Shown piece after piece: positions 33,005 through 41,475 of a stretch of 64,000 nt of DNA (within the stretch, counting starts at the first letter, position 1; every line of letters begins with the position of its first letter). Both the position numbers and the translations under genes were made by a program. The notes under the pieces were generated by a model. That model ran no database searches. It saw only the letters and a program-made list of their open reading frames with translations, and was not told the DNA's origin. Source of the stretch: UBA2279 sp041595875 (GTDB taxonomy: Bacteria > Actinomycetota > Coriobacteriia > Anaerosomatales > Anaerosomataceae); NCBI GenBank assembly GCA_041595875.1, contig JBFHJN010000002.1, forward strand, positions 45,579-109,578. The letters run 5' to 3'.

Positions 33005-33024
33005 ATTGTTGCATAGGAAACAAT
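33005..33024. promoter_or_regulatory. palindrome ATTGTT-N8-AACAAT before ord
   Basis: It is a perfect 6-bp inverted repeat about 32 bases before the ord ATG, a possible operator for the ornithine genes. No matching regulator is visible in the window. Confidence 0.4.
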
Positions 33025-33055
33025 CACTTCTGTATCAAGACGAAGGAGAATCCAT

Positions 33056-34066
33056 ATGATAAAGGTCGCTGTGTGGGGCACCGGGATGATGGGGCAGGGG
33101 CTTCTCGGATTCTTGCTCGACAGGCCCAACGATGTAGAGCTTGTGGGCGCCATCGTCACCAACCCTGCCAAGGATGGCAAGACAGTGGGGGAGCTGCTTC
33201 ACCGCAACTGTGACGTTGAGATGACGACCGACTTCGCTGCAGTGCTCGCTGCCAAGCCCGATGTCGTCTGCATCTGCACGCAGAGCAACTTAGATGAGAT
33301 CACCTCGCAGGTGGAGCCGTGCGTGCGTGCGGGCGCGAACGTCCTTTGCATCGCCGAGACGCTCTCGTTCCCGTGGGCGAGTGATGAGGAGTGGGCCGAC
33401 CGCTTCGAGGAGCTGGCGCAGGAGTACGACGTGTCCATCATGGGCACCGGCATCAATCCGGGCTTCATCCTGGACGCGATGATCGTGGCGTGGACCTCGG
33501 TGTGCCTGCGTGTGGACAAGATCGAGGCCCAGCGCGTGAACGACCTCTCGCCCTTCGGCCCCACGGTCATGGCGAGCCAGGGCGTCGGCACCACCGTCGA
33601 GGAGTTCGAGCGCGGCGTGGCCGACGGCACCATCGTGGGCCACATCGGTTTCCCCGAGTCCATCGGCCTTATCGGCGACGCACTTGGCTGGACCATCGAC
33701 CGCATCGAGGAGACCCGCGAGCCCATCGTCACCACCGTGGAGCGCTCCACCCCGCATGTGACGGTGAAGCCGGGCGACGTGGCCGGTTGCAAGCAGATCG
33801 GCCGTGGCTACGTGGGCGATGAGCTCAAGATCGAGCTCATCCACCCGCAGCAGATACACCCCGAGATGGAAGGCGTCAGCACCGGCGACTACATCAAGAT
33901 CTACGGGGACCCCGAGATCAACATGGTGAACAGCCCCGAGATCCCCGGCGGCAAGGGCACCTACGCCAGCACCGGCAACTACATCCCCATGCTGGTGGAT
34001 GCGCCTGCTGGTCTGCTGACCGTGGTGGACATGCCGATTCCTCGGTTCTGGGCGCCCACCAAGTAG
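33056..34066 (+). CDS. ord: 2,4-diaminopentanoate dehydrogenase
   Basis: The 336-residue protein has a dihydrodipicolinate-reductase-like Rossmann domain (IKVAVWGTGMMGQGLLGFLL). Its continuation GTGINPGFILDAMIV and IPGGKGTYASTGNYIPMLVDA matches Ord of ornithine-fermenting clostridia. It oxidises 2,4-diaminopentanoate to 2-amino-4-oxopentanoate with NAD(P) (established). The ATG at 33056 has GAAGGAG. It is followed by ortA and ortB. Confidence 0.92.
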   Translation: MIKVAVWGTGMMGQGLLGFLLDRPNDVELVGAIVTNPAKDGKTVGELLHRNCDVEMTTDFAAVLAAKPDVVCICTQSNLDEITSQVEPCVRAGANVLCIAETLSFPWASDEEWADRFEELAQEYDVSIMGTGINPGFILDAMIVAWTSVCLRVDKIEAQRVNDLSPFGPTVMASQGVGTTVEEFERGVADGTIVGHIGFPESIGLIGDALGWTIDRIEETREPIVTTVERSTPHVTVKPGDVAGCKQIGRGYVGDELKIELIHPQQIHPEMEGVSTGDYIKIYGDPEINMVNSPEIPGGKGTYASTGNYIPMLVDAPAGLLTVVDMPIPRFWAPTK

Positions 34067-34103
34067 ACCTGAGATCGCCGAGAAGAACCGAGGAGGCTTC
34101 AAG

Positions 34104-34439
34104 ATGCCAGAGCCTGACCGCTGCCTTGCAGGTGACTGGGTGGAGGTAGAGCGCGTCTTGCTCGAGCCTGCCGATCGCTCCACCAACTTGCCCGAAGACA
34201 CCGCGGCGCAACCGCTGCTCGTGTGGGTGAAGGGCTTCGCACGCGCCGATGCGGCTGTGGGTGCGGAGCTTGAGGTGGAAACGATGACGGGCCGTGTGGT
34301 GGCAGGGCGGCTGACCGAGGTCAACCCCGGCTACTTCCACACCTTCGGCAAGCCGGCGCCCGAGCTCACGCACGTGGGACGGGACCTGCGGGAGCGCCTG
34401 GCGGCCTACCGCGCCGTCGACGCGAAGGCGGGTGAGTGA
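34104..34439 (+). CDS. ortA: 2-amino-4-oxopentanoate thiolase, alpha subunit
   Basis: The 111-residue protein has DWVEVERVLLEPADRSTNLPEDTAAQPLLVWVKGFA and the ending VNPGYFHTFGKPAPELTHVG, typical of OrtA. With OrtB it cleaves 2-amino-4-oxopentanoate with CoA to alanine and acetyl-CoA (established). The ATG at 34104 has GAGGAGG. Its stop overlaps the ortB start. Confidence 0.92.
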   Translation: MPEPDRCLAGDWVEVERVLLEPADRSTNLPEDTAAQPLLVWVKGFARADAAVGAELEVETMTGRVVAGRLTEVNPGYFHTFGKPAPELTHVGRDLRERLAAYRAVDAKAGE

Positions 34440-35850
34440 CGTGGCCGGACGCACAGAGGCCATCCTCGCGCGCAAGGGCGAGATCATGAAGCGGGCGCTT
34501 GGCATGGACTATGCCGAGTTCGAGCGCAGCCCCATTGCCTTCGACTACGAAGGTCTCATGGGCGCGCACGGCTACTCGCTGCAAGACATCATCGACATCC
34601 AGCTGGCGGCCGGCGTGGGCTCCACGCCGCTGCTGGAGTTGCGCAACCTCACCGACCTCGTGCGCTCCTACGCCGGGCCCGGTCACGGTGCGCGCATCTT
34701 CGTCAAAGATGAGGCCGCCAACATGGCCGGCTCGTTCAAGGACCGTCGTGCAAGCGTGAGCATTCACGTTGCGAAGGAGAAGGGCTACGAGGGCGTCATC
34801 GCCGCCACCAGCGGCAACTACGGTGCTGCCGTTTCCAGCCAGGCGGCACGCGCGGCGCTGAAGTGCATCATCGTGCAGGAGGCGTTCGACTCCCGCCATG
34901 TGGGCCAGCCCGAGATCATCGAGAAGTCGCGTATCTGCGAGGCGTTCGGCGCCGAGGTAGTGCAGCTTTCTGTGGGCCCCGAGCTCTTCAGCCACATGCT
35001 GGAGCTGCTGGATGAGACCGGCTATCTGGCCGCTTCGCTCTACTCGGCGTTCGGCGTTTCGGGAATCGAGACGCTGGGTTGGGAGCTCGCGCAGGAGATG
35101 ACGGCGGTGACCGGGGCGCCTCCCACGCATGTGGTGGTCACGCACGCGGGTGGCGGCAACACCACCGGGACCGCGCGCGGCCTGAAGCGTGCCGGCGCCA
35201 CGACCGAGATAGTGAGCGCAAGCGTGGACCTGAGCGGTCTGCACATGGCGAGCGATCACGACTTCAACCGCAAGAGCTTCACCACCGGGCACACCGGCTT
35301 CGGCGTGCCCTTCGCCACCTGGCCGGACCGCGCCGATGTGCCGCGCAATGCCGCACGGGCGCTGCGCTACATGGACCGCTACCTCACGGTCAGCCAGGGC
35401 GAGGTCTTCTACGTCACCGAGGCGATGGCCAAGCTCGAGGGTCTTGAGCGCGGCCCGTCGGGCAACACGGCGATGGCTGCGGCGATGTCGCTTGCGCGCG
35501 ACTTGCCGAGCGATGCCACCGTGGTGGTGCAGGAGACCGAGTACACCGGTGCGGGCAAGCACCACTGGGCGCAGCTCAACTTCGCGCGCGCCAATGGTGT
35601 CGAGGTGCGCGCGGGCGATCCGGCTGACAACGTGCCGGGCAAATCCATCATCATCCCCGAGCGGCCCGAGCAGATCCGCGCCAAGGACTTCGACCTGGAC
35701 AAGATGCGCCGCAGCTACGTGCGCAACGCGCTGGCCCACGCGCCCGAGGGCTACGTGCCCACGGCCGATGACATCGAGTTCCTTGCGGGGGATGCCAACA
35801 CCACGCCGGCCACGGTGGAGGAGATCATCGCCGGGTTGAAAAGCGCGTAA
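34432..35850 (+). CDS. ortB: 2-amino-4-oxopentanoate thiolase, beta subunit (PLP)
   Basis: The 472-residue fold-type II PLP enzyme is related to threonine synthase. The Schiff-base Lys lies in AGSFKDRRAS (Lys103), and the phosphate loop is THAGGGNTTG. GTG at 34432 overlaps ortA by 8 bases; a second GTG at 34441 is possible. It completes the ord-ortA-ortB block. A strong terminator follows. Confidence 0.93.
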   Translation: MSDVAGRTEAILARKGEIMKRALGMDYAEFERSPIAFDYEGLMGAHGYSLQDIIDIQLAAGVGSTPLLELRNLTDLVRSYAGPGHGARIFVKDEAANMAGSFKDRRASVSIHVAKEKGYEGVIAATSGNYGAAVSSQAARAALKCIIVQEAFDSRHVGQPEIIEKSRICEAFGAEVVQLSVGPELFSHMLELLDETGYLAASLYSAFGVSGIETLGWELAQEMTAVTGAPPTHVVVTHAGGGNTTGTARGLKRAGATTEIVSASVDLSGLHMASDHDFNRKSFTTGHTGFGVPFATWPDRADVPRNAARALRYMDRYLTVSQGEVFYVTEAMAKLEGLERGPSGNTAMAAAMSLARDLPSDATVVVQETEYTGAGKHHWAQLNFARANGVEVRAGDPADNVPGKSIIIPERPEQIRAKDFDLDKMRRSYVRNALAHAPEGYVPTADDIEFLAGDANTTPATVEEIIAGLKSA

Positions 35851-35877
35851 GCCTCCCGAACCGTACTGCACACTTTG

Positions 35878-35905
35878 CGAAGGGCGCCGGAACCGGCGCC
35901 CTTCG
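35878..35905 (+). terminator. terminator after ortB
   Basis: CGAAGGGCGCCGG pairs perfectly with CCGGCGCCCTTCG around AA (13 bp). It ends the first ornithine block and directly abuts the -35 of the next promoter. Confidence 0.8.
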
Positions 35906-35907
35906 TG

Positions 35908-35965
35908 TTGCGCGCCGATACCTTCAGGGGTATGCTCTCTCGGTAACAGTTCGAGATATATCGAA
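35908..35965 (+). promoter_or_regulatory. MFS gene promoter with ArsR-type operator
   Basis: TTGCGC (35908-35913), 17 bases, TATGCT (35931-35936), then the inverted repeat TTCGA-GATATA-TCGAA (35950-35965) just after the predicted start. The same TTCGA-N6-TCGAA occurs at the arsR promoter. Confidence 0.65.
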
Positions 35966-35979
35966 GTAAGGGTGACAAA

Positions 35980-37176
35980 ATGAAGCAGAACCGTCTCGTG
36001 GTGTTGCTCGGCCTTGCAGGGTTCATCGTGATGGCCGACAACTGGGTCGTATCCCCCATCTTGCCCGCGATCGCGGGTAGCCTGGACATCCCCGTGGAGT
36101 CAGCCGGCATCCTCATCGCCGCCTACATGCTGCCCTTCGGTCTGTTCCAGCTGGTATTCGGTCCGTTGGCCGATCGCTACGGCAAGTCCCGCGTGATCGT
36201 GGGCACTCTTGCCATCTTCACGGTGGCAACGGCACTGTGCGCAGCCGGCGCCACGCTCACGAGCCTCGCCCTGTTCCGCGCGCTTACGGGCGTGTTCGCC
36301 GCAGCGACGATGCCCATCTCCCTTGCACTCATAGGTGACGTGGTGGCCATGGACGAGCGCCAGCAGGCGATAGGCTCCTTCATGGGGATCGCGTTCTTGG
36401 GCCAGGCTCTGTCCATGGCCATCGGCGGCGCGATCGCGTTCTTCTTGGACTGGCGCGGCGTGTTCATCACGTACGCGGCCTTCTCGGCGGTCATCACGGT
36501 CGTCTTGTGGCGCGGCCTTTCGTCCGTGCGCGCGGTCGAGTCGAGCAACCCGCAGGCGAAGTTCCTGGCGCCCTACCTGCAGCTCTTGCGACAGGGCGCC
36601 AGTGCGCGCGTGTACGCCATCTTCTTCGTGGAAGGCGCCTTCCTGCTGGGTAGCTTCAGCTACCTTGGCGCAACGCTTGCCGAGAGGTACAGCCTGTCGT
36701 TTCTGGCGATCGGTGGCGTGATGACGGCGTTCGGCGTGGCTGCCGTGGTGGCGGGACGCGTGAGCGGCAAGATCACGGCGAGGATAGGCGCCCGCAACAC
36801 GGTAGTGGCCGGACTCGCACTGGCGGCGCTGGCAGATGCGCTGGTGCTGGTGGGTACGCAGAGCCTTGCCGTCACAACGGTGGGCGTTTTCGCCCTGGGC
36901 TTCGGGTTCATGACGGCGCACTCCACGCTGCTTACCATCGCCACCGCCTTCGCCTCAAGATCGCGCGGCGCAGCGATGTCACTCGTGACGTTCTGCCTGA
37001 TGCTTGGCGGAGCGCTTGGAACCGGACTGGGTGGCAAGCTGATCGCCGCAAGTTCCTTCAACACGCTGTATGCGAGCTACGCCGTGGGCCTGGCTTTGCT
37101 TGCCGGCCTGGCGGTGCCTGCGTTGAGCGCGGTGTCAGGGCCTGCGAGTCCGCTGTCGCAGAAGTCCGCCGCCTGA
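35980..37176 (+). CDS. MFS efflux transporter under ArsR-type control
   Basis: The 398-residue protein has 12 predicted helices and the major-facilitator motifs GPLADRYGKSRVI (loop 2-3) and LPAIAGSLDIPVESAGILIAAYM near the start, the DHA1 drug-efflux pattern. The operator before it matches that of the neighbouring arsR, so its substrate may be a metalloid, organo-arsenical or thiol-reactive compound (inference). An ornithine or amino-acid exporter is less likely given the regulator. The ATG at 35980 has AAGGGTGA. Confidence 0.85.
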   Translation: MKQNRLVVLLGLAGFIVMADNWVVSPILPAIAGSLDIPVESAGILIAAYMLPFGLFQLVFGPLADRYGKSRVIVGTLAIFTVATALCAAGATLTSLALFRALTGVFAAATMPISLALIGDVVAMDERQQAIGSFMGIAFLGQALSMAIGGAIAFFLDWRGVFITYAAFSAVITVVLWRGLSSVRAVESSNPQAKFLAPYLQLLRQGASARVYAIFFVEGAFLLGSFSYLGATLAERYSLSFLAIGGVMTAFGVAAVVAGRVSGKITARIGARNTVVAGLALAALADALVLVGTQSLAVTTVGVFALGFGFMTAHSTLLTIATAFASRSRGAAMSLVTFCLMLGGALGTGLGGKLIAASSFNTLYASYAVGLALLAGLAVPALSAVSGPASPLSQKSAA

Positions 37177-37203
37177 GTTCCACGGTGGTGCGGTGGACCC
37201 GTC

Positions 37204-37247
37204 TTGCCGCGCGGACCGGCCGCCCGTAGACTTCGAAGTACGTCGAA
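37204..37247 (+). promoter_or_regulatory. arsR promoter with TTCGA-N6-TCGAA operator
   Basis: TTGCCG (37204-37209), 17 bases, TAGACT (37227-37232), immediately overlapped by TTCGA-AGTACG-TCGAA (37232-37247). Confidence 0.65.
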
Positions 37248-37265
37248 GGCGTGAAGGGTGTGAAG

Positions 37266-37586
37266 ATGGACGTGACAAGCAGTGGTTTGGATGAAGCCGG
37301 GGTGGACGCCGCTCTAAAGGCGCTCGCTTCTGCGCAGCGCAGGGAGATCCTTCGCATGCTCACGTCGGACGCAGGGGCCTCGGGCAAGTCGTGCTGCGCT
37401 CCTGAAGAGGTGTGCGCCTGCAAACTCTCCGAACACCTCGACCTTGCGGCAAGCACGATATCTCACCACATGGCCATCCTTCGTGAGGCCGGACTGGTGA
37501 CCTCGCGCAAGAGCGGCACGTGGGTGTACTACACTGTGCGTAGAGACAGGCTCGCTGCTGTCTCTGAGGCGATTCTTGGACTCTGA
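37266..37586 (+). CDS. ArsR-family metalloregulator
   Basis: The 106-residue winged helix has a Cys-rich segment SCCAPEEVCACKLSEHLDL (about 42-60), which resembles the arsenite-sensing CxC of ArsR, followed by the recognition helix AASTISHHMAILREAGLV. Repressors of this family release DNA when thiols bind arsenite, antimonite or other soft ligands (established). The start is ATG at 37266 (GAAGGG upstream); GTG at 37251 is an alternative. It is followed at 19 bases by the thioredoxin-like gene. Confidence 0.88.
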   Translation: MDVTSSGLDEAGVDAALKALASAQRREILRMLTSDAGASGKSCCAPEEVCACKLSEHLDLAASTISHHMAILREAGLVTSRKSGTWVYYTVRRDRLAAVSEAILGL

Positions 37587-37605
37587 CCCCCCGGAAGGGT
37601 GCCAT

Positions 37606-38091
37606 GTGAAGCAGGACAAACCGACGTTTCCCTCGGAAGTGGTGTCTCATACAGCCAAGAACCGAACGGTTATCATCCTGATCGTCGCGATCATCCTCCT
37701 GCTGGTGGTCATCTCCCAGCTCGTTCGCGGGAGTGCGGAACCGGTCTCCTCGGCGGACAGCCGCGCGGATGCGGTTGCCGCGTATGAAGAAGCGCTGGAC
37801 GCCGATCGGCCTATCTACGTGATCTTCCATTCGCTCACCTGCGAGCCCTGCATCACCATGATGGTCTCGGTGGGCGAGGTGATGCCCGAGTACAGTGATC
37901 GCGTGACGCTGGTCGATGTCTTGAGCGACACCCCGTCCGGAATCGAGCTGGCCGGCTCCTTCGGTTTCCAGTTCATCCCCACGTCGTTCTTCCTCGCCCC
38001 CGACGGCACCGTGCTTGACTCCTACACGGGCGCGATGAGCGCCGAGGAACTACGTGCCCGGCTGGATGCGCTCCTGGATTCTGCATCCTGA
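37606..38091 (+). CDS. membrane-anchored thioredoxin-fold protein
   Basis: The 161-residue protein has an N-terminal helix (about 22-42, TVIILIVAIILLLVVISQL) and an external thioredoxin domain with active site SLTCEPC (about residue 80) and cis-Pro in FIPTSFFL. The GTG at 37606 has GGAAGGG. Together with arsR it forms a two-gene unit. It probably handles extracytoplasmic disulfides or thiol stress linked to the ArsR ligand (inference). Confidence 0.82.
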   Translation: MKQDKPTFPSEVVSHTAKNRTVIILIVAIILLLVVISQLVRGSAEPVSSADSRADAVAAYEEALDADRPIYVIFHSLTCEPCITMMVSVGEVMPEYSDRVTLVDVLSDTPSGIELAGSFGFQFIPTSFFLAPDGTVLDSYTGAMSAEELRARLDALLDSAS

Positions 38092-38118
38092 CCCCACCCC
38101 GCTGAGAGGTCTGCCACT

Positions 38119-38146
38119 TTGACGCTGTCTCCTCGGACGCTATGCT
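38119..38146 (+). promoter_or_regulatory. promoter of oraS-oraE
   Basis: TTGACG (38119-38124), 16 bases, TATGCT (38141-38146). No TTCGA operator is present. Confidence 0.6.
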
Positions 38147-38193
38147 TGCATCATCCGTGATACATTCTGCATATCCGGTTGAGAGGAGCCTAC

Positions 38194-38556
38194 GTGGCAC
38201 GCGAGGATACCTTCCGAGAAGCGCGGCAGCATCTGCAGGCGATGAGCGATGCGGATCTTGAGGCGCGCTTCTGGCAGCTGACGGAAGAAGCCGTGACACC
38301 GCTGGTGGATCTGGCCCGGACCCACACCTCTCCCTCCATCGAGCGCAGCGTGCTCATGCGCATGGGGATCGACTCGCGCACCTGCATGGCTGTGGTGGTG
38401 GAATGCGAGAAGCGGGGGCTTCTCGGCCATGGTGCGGGACATGTGGTGTACGTCTGCATGCAGGCGTGGGACTGCGATGCACCGGAGGCGGCGCGCCGTC
38501 TTGCCGGGGGCGACGGGTGGGAGATCGCGGACGCGAAGTGGGGTGGCGTGAGATGA
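38194..38556 (+). CDS. oraS: D-ornithine 4,5-aminomutase, S subunit
   Basis: The 120-residue protein contains ARFWQLTEEAVTPLVDLARTHTSPSIERSVLMRMGIDS and LLGHGAGHVVY, matching OraS (about 121 residues in clostridia). It supports the large B12/PLP subunit that moves the terminal amino group of D-ornithine (established). GTG at 38194 has GAGAGGAG. Its TGA overlaps the oraE ATG. Confidence 0.93.
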   Translation: MAREDTFREARQHLQAMSDADLEARFWQLTEEAVTPLVDLARTHTSPSIERSVLMRMGIDSRTCMAVVVECEKRGLLGHGAGHVVYVCMQAWDCDAPEAARRLAGGDGWEIADAKWGGVR

Positions 38557-40784
38557 GCCATCGCCTCCCGCCGCTTGATCCCAACGTGAAGCTCGATATC
38601 GAGGCGCTGCTCGACGGCCTGTCCGAGTACCGCCCGCGTCGCCACGGCTGGACATGGCGCACGCAGGTGCCGGACCAGCAGATGTACGAGTTCACCTACC
38701 ACGAGACCTCCGAGCCGGTGGAGCGCTCCATCCCGCTGCCGGCAGCGCACTACTTCGAGAACATCGACCCGCAACCTGACTGCGTCATCACCACAGAGAT
38801 CGCATCCGGGCGTCCGGAAGACGACATCCGCCGCATGCGCATGGCCGCCTGGCACGGCGCCGACCACATCATGGTGATCCGCACGGCTGGGCAGTCCCAT
38901 ATCGACGGGTTGCTGGAGGGCACGCCGGAGGGCGTGGGCGGCATCGCCGTCACGCGCAAGCAGTGCCGGTTGTCCCGGCGGGCCCTGGACCTCATCGAGG
39001 ACGAGGTGGGGCGGCCCATCAACTACCACAGCTACGTGAGCGGCGTGGCGGGCCCGGAGATCGCGGTCATGTTCGCCGAGGAGGGCGTGAACGGCGCGCA
39101 CCAGGACCCGCAGTACAACGTGCTGTACCGCAACATCAACATGTATCGCAGCTTCGTGGACGCGGCCGTGGCCAAGCACATCATGGCGGCGGCTGACATC
39201 CTGCAGATCGACGGCGCCCACAACGCCAACGCCACGGCGGTCAAGGCGTGGAAGGTCATGCCCGAGCTGCTCGTGCAGCACGCCATCAACTGCGCGTACT
39301 CGGTGGCGGTAGGGATGCCCAAAGAGAACATCGCGCTCTCCACGGTGCCGCCGGATGCCGCGCCCGCGCCGTGCATGCGCATGGACCTGCCGTACGCCAT
39401 CGCGCTGCGAGACCTCTTCGGCGAGTACAAGATGCGCGCGCAGCAAAACACCCGCTACATGGAGTCCGATGGCCGAGACGCCACGGTCTCCCATGTCATG
39501 AACCTGATGATCTCCCGGCTGACCTCGGCCGATATCCAGAGCACCATCACGCCCGACGAGGGCCGCAACGTGCCGTGGCATTACAACAACGTGGCCGCGG
39601 TGGATACCGCCAAGCAGTCGCTGCTGGGGATGGACGGCCTGCGCGAGATGGTGAAGATCGACCGCGAGAACCCCGAGCTCAAGTCCCGTGTGCGCGAGAT
39701 CAAGGAGCGCGCGGTGCTGTTCTTGGAGGCGATGATCGCCGACGGCGGGTACTTCGCCGGCGTGGAGGACGCGTACTTCGTCGATAGCGGCGAGTACCCG
39801 GAGACCAACGATGACGGCATCGCCCGTTGCAGTGACGGCGGAGTGGCCGAGGGGACCATCGTGGCCCGCGCCGACGACTACATGGCGCCGGTATGCCACC
39901 ACTTCGGCGAGAACCATCTGCCCGAAGGCTTCCGCGGGCGCGCGTTCCAGGAGGCCGCGCCGTGCGACCTCATAGGCGGGTGCACGCTGTGCGATGACGC
40001 CAAGGTGCCGTTCATCGGCGATCTGGATCCGGTGGACAACGCGGAGACGCGTCTTACGCAGACTGCAGAAGAGCGCAAGCGCGGGCTCATCAGGCCCGAG
40101 GTGGAGTGGACCGGCGACGGTGTGGTGGTCGTGACGATGTTTCTGCCCGCCGGCGAGCAGGTGGCCGAGGCCGCCGCGCTGGAGCTTGGCCGCGCGATGA
40201 ACCTCACCGACTGCGAGGTCATCCACAAGCGCGTGATGCACCCCGCCGAGGGCACGCATCTGGAGCTCAAGGGACGCCTGGACGTGGCCATAGACCCCGC
40301 AACGCTCGTCATCCCGGAGCCGCCCGAGGTGCTCACTGACGAGGAGATCCGCGAGTTCGTCTCGGCGCGCAATCTGCGCGTGGTGGCAGCGACCGTGGGC
40401 AGCGACGAGCACTCGGTGGGCATGCGCGAGATCATCGACATCAAGCACGGCGGCCTGGAGAAGTGGAGCTTCGGTGTCACCTATCTGGGCACGAGCGTGC
40501 CCATCGACAAGGTGCTGGACGCGGCCATCGAGCACGCCGCCAGCGCGGTCCTCATCTCCACGATCATCACGCATGGCGAGATCCACCGCGTCATGATGGA
40601 GAAGCTGGCGGACCTGGCTGCCGAGAAAGGCGTCCGGGACAAGCTGCTGCTCATAGCGGGCGGCACCCAGGTCACCGACGAACTTGCGCGTGAGTGGGGC
40701 ATGGACGCCGGGTTCGGTCGCAGGACCAAGGGCCTTGATGTGGCGAGCTTCATCGTGAAGGCGATGCGGGAGCGGGGGCTGTAG
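38553..40784 (+). CDS. oraE: D-ornithine 4,5-aminomutase, E subunit (B12/PLP)
   Basis: The 743-residue protein has an N-terminal PLP-binding barrel (about 1-560) and a C-terminal Rossmann cobalamin domain (about 600-743). DEHSVG supplies the cobalt ligand His620 (DxHxxG). Eleven residues later Lys631 in DIKHGG is the PLP lysine; the clostridial enzyme has the same spacing (His618, Lys629). The ATG at 38553 overlaps oraS. It converts D-ornithine to 2,4-diaminopentanoate. A 3-base gap separates it from the convergent lipoprotein gene. Confidence 0.95.
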   Translation: MSHRLPPLDPNVKLDIEALLDGLSEYRPRRHGWTWRTQVPDQQMYEFTYHETSEPVERSIPLPAAHYFENIDPQPDCVITTEIASGRPEDDIRRMRMAAWHGADHIMVIRTAGQSHIDGLLEGTPEGVGGIAVTRKQCRLSRRALDLIEDEVGRPINYHSYVSGVAGPEIAVMFAEEGVNGAHQDPQYNVLYRNINMYRSFVDAAVAKHIMAAADILQIDGAHNANATAVKAWKVMPELLVQHAINCAYSVAVGMPKENIALSTVPPDAAPAPCMRMDLPYAIALRDLFGEYKMRAQQNTRYMESDGRDATVSHVMNLMISRLTSADIQSTITPDEGRNVPWHYNNVAAVDTAKQSLLGMDGLREMVKIDRENPELKSRVREIKERAVLFLEAMIADGGYFAGVEDAYFVDSGEYPETNDDGIARCSDGGVAEGTIVARADDYMAPVCHHFGENHLPEGFRGRAFQEAAPCDLIGGCTLCDDAKVPFIGDLDPVDNAETRLTQTAEERKRGLIRPEVEWTGDGVVVVTMFLPAGEQVAEAAALELGRAMNLTDCEVIHKRVMHPAEGTHLELKGRLDVAIDPATLVIPEPPEVLTDEEIREFVSARNLRVVAATVGSDEHSVGMREIIDIKHGGLEKWSFGVTYLGTSVPIDKVLDAAIEHAASAVLISTIITHGEIHRVMMEKLADLAAEKGVRDKLLLIAGGTQVTDELAREWGMDAGFGRRTKGLDVASFIVKAMRERGL

Positions 40785-40787
40785 TCC

Positions 40788-41396
40788 TTAGATCTCAGGC
40801 ACCAGATACACATAGCCCAGGTGCCTCTCGGCGTCCGTTGAGATGTGGATCTGCAGATCCTCGTCCGGCCCGCCGAACAGGTAGTCGGCCTGCATGACGC
40901 CGCCAGTCGCCTTCCAGCTGTAGAGTTCGGCGATGTCGCTTGCGTCCTTGCCCACGGCTTCGATCATCCGCTTGGCGAGTGCCATGAACTCGGTCTTCTC
41001 GGCATCGGTGAACGCATCCGGAGTCACGCTGTCGATGTCGACACCGTCGTCGGTGTAGTTCCACTCCCACTCACCGTTGACGTCGCGGTGCGTGATGGTG
41101 ATCGACATGTCCTCTTTGGTCCACATGATCGAGCCGTACCCCTCCATGCTGGTCATCACCGTGAAGGTGCCGTCCTCGATCGTGAGGTCGTAGCGCTCCA
41201 GGCCGATCGCCAGCAACGAGCGGAAGGCGTCTTCGTTCTCGAGCGGGAGCATCTTCTCGGCGGCAGGAGCCTCGTCGGATACAGCCGGCTCAGTTGCTGC
41301 GGGTTCCGTAGTCTGGCTGCTGCATGCGCAGCCGCTCAGGGAGGTGAGTGACAGGACGCAGGCAAGCGTCAGGACGAGCAGTGTTCGAGTGCGCAC
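40788..41396 (-). CDS. lipoprotein of unknown function
   Basis: The 202-residue protein starts with GTG at 41396 (GGGGGA upstream). It has a signal peptide with lipobox LSGC (Cys22), then a Thr/Ala/Glu-rich linker (about 25-48) and a compact domain (about 50-202) rich in aromatic and acidic residues (YGSIMWTKEDMSITITHRD, WEWNYTDDG). I do not recognise the family. It would sit on the outer face of the membrane. Confidence 0.65.
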   Translation of the reverse strand: MRTRTLLVLTLACVLSLTSLSGCACSSQTTEPAATEPAVSDEAPAAEKMLPLENEDAFRSLLAIGLERYDLTIEDGTFTVMTSMEGYGSIMWTKEDMSITITHRDVNGEWEWNYTDDGVDIDSVTPDAFTDAEKTEFMALAKRMIEAVGKDASDIAELYSWKATGGVMQADYLFGGPDEDLQIHISTDAERHLGYVYLVPEI

Positions 41397-41475
41397 GTGT
41401 GTCCCCCGATCGTCGTGGTCGCTCCAAGTCTAGCGGAACTGTCCTCTCGACGTTGGGTCGGACCGGGGAATCTGC

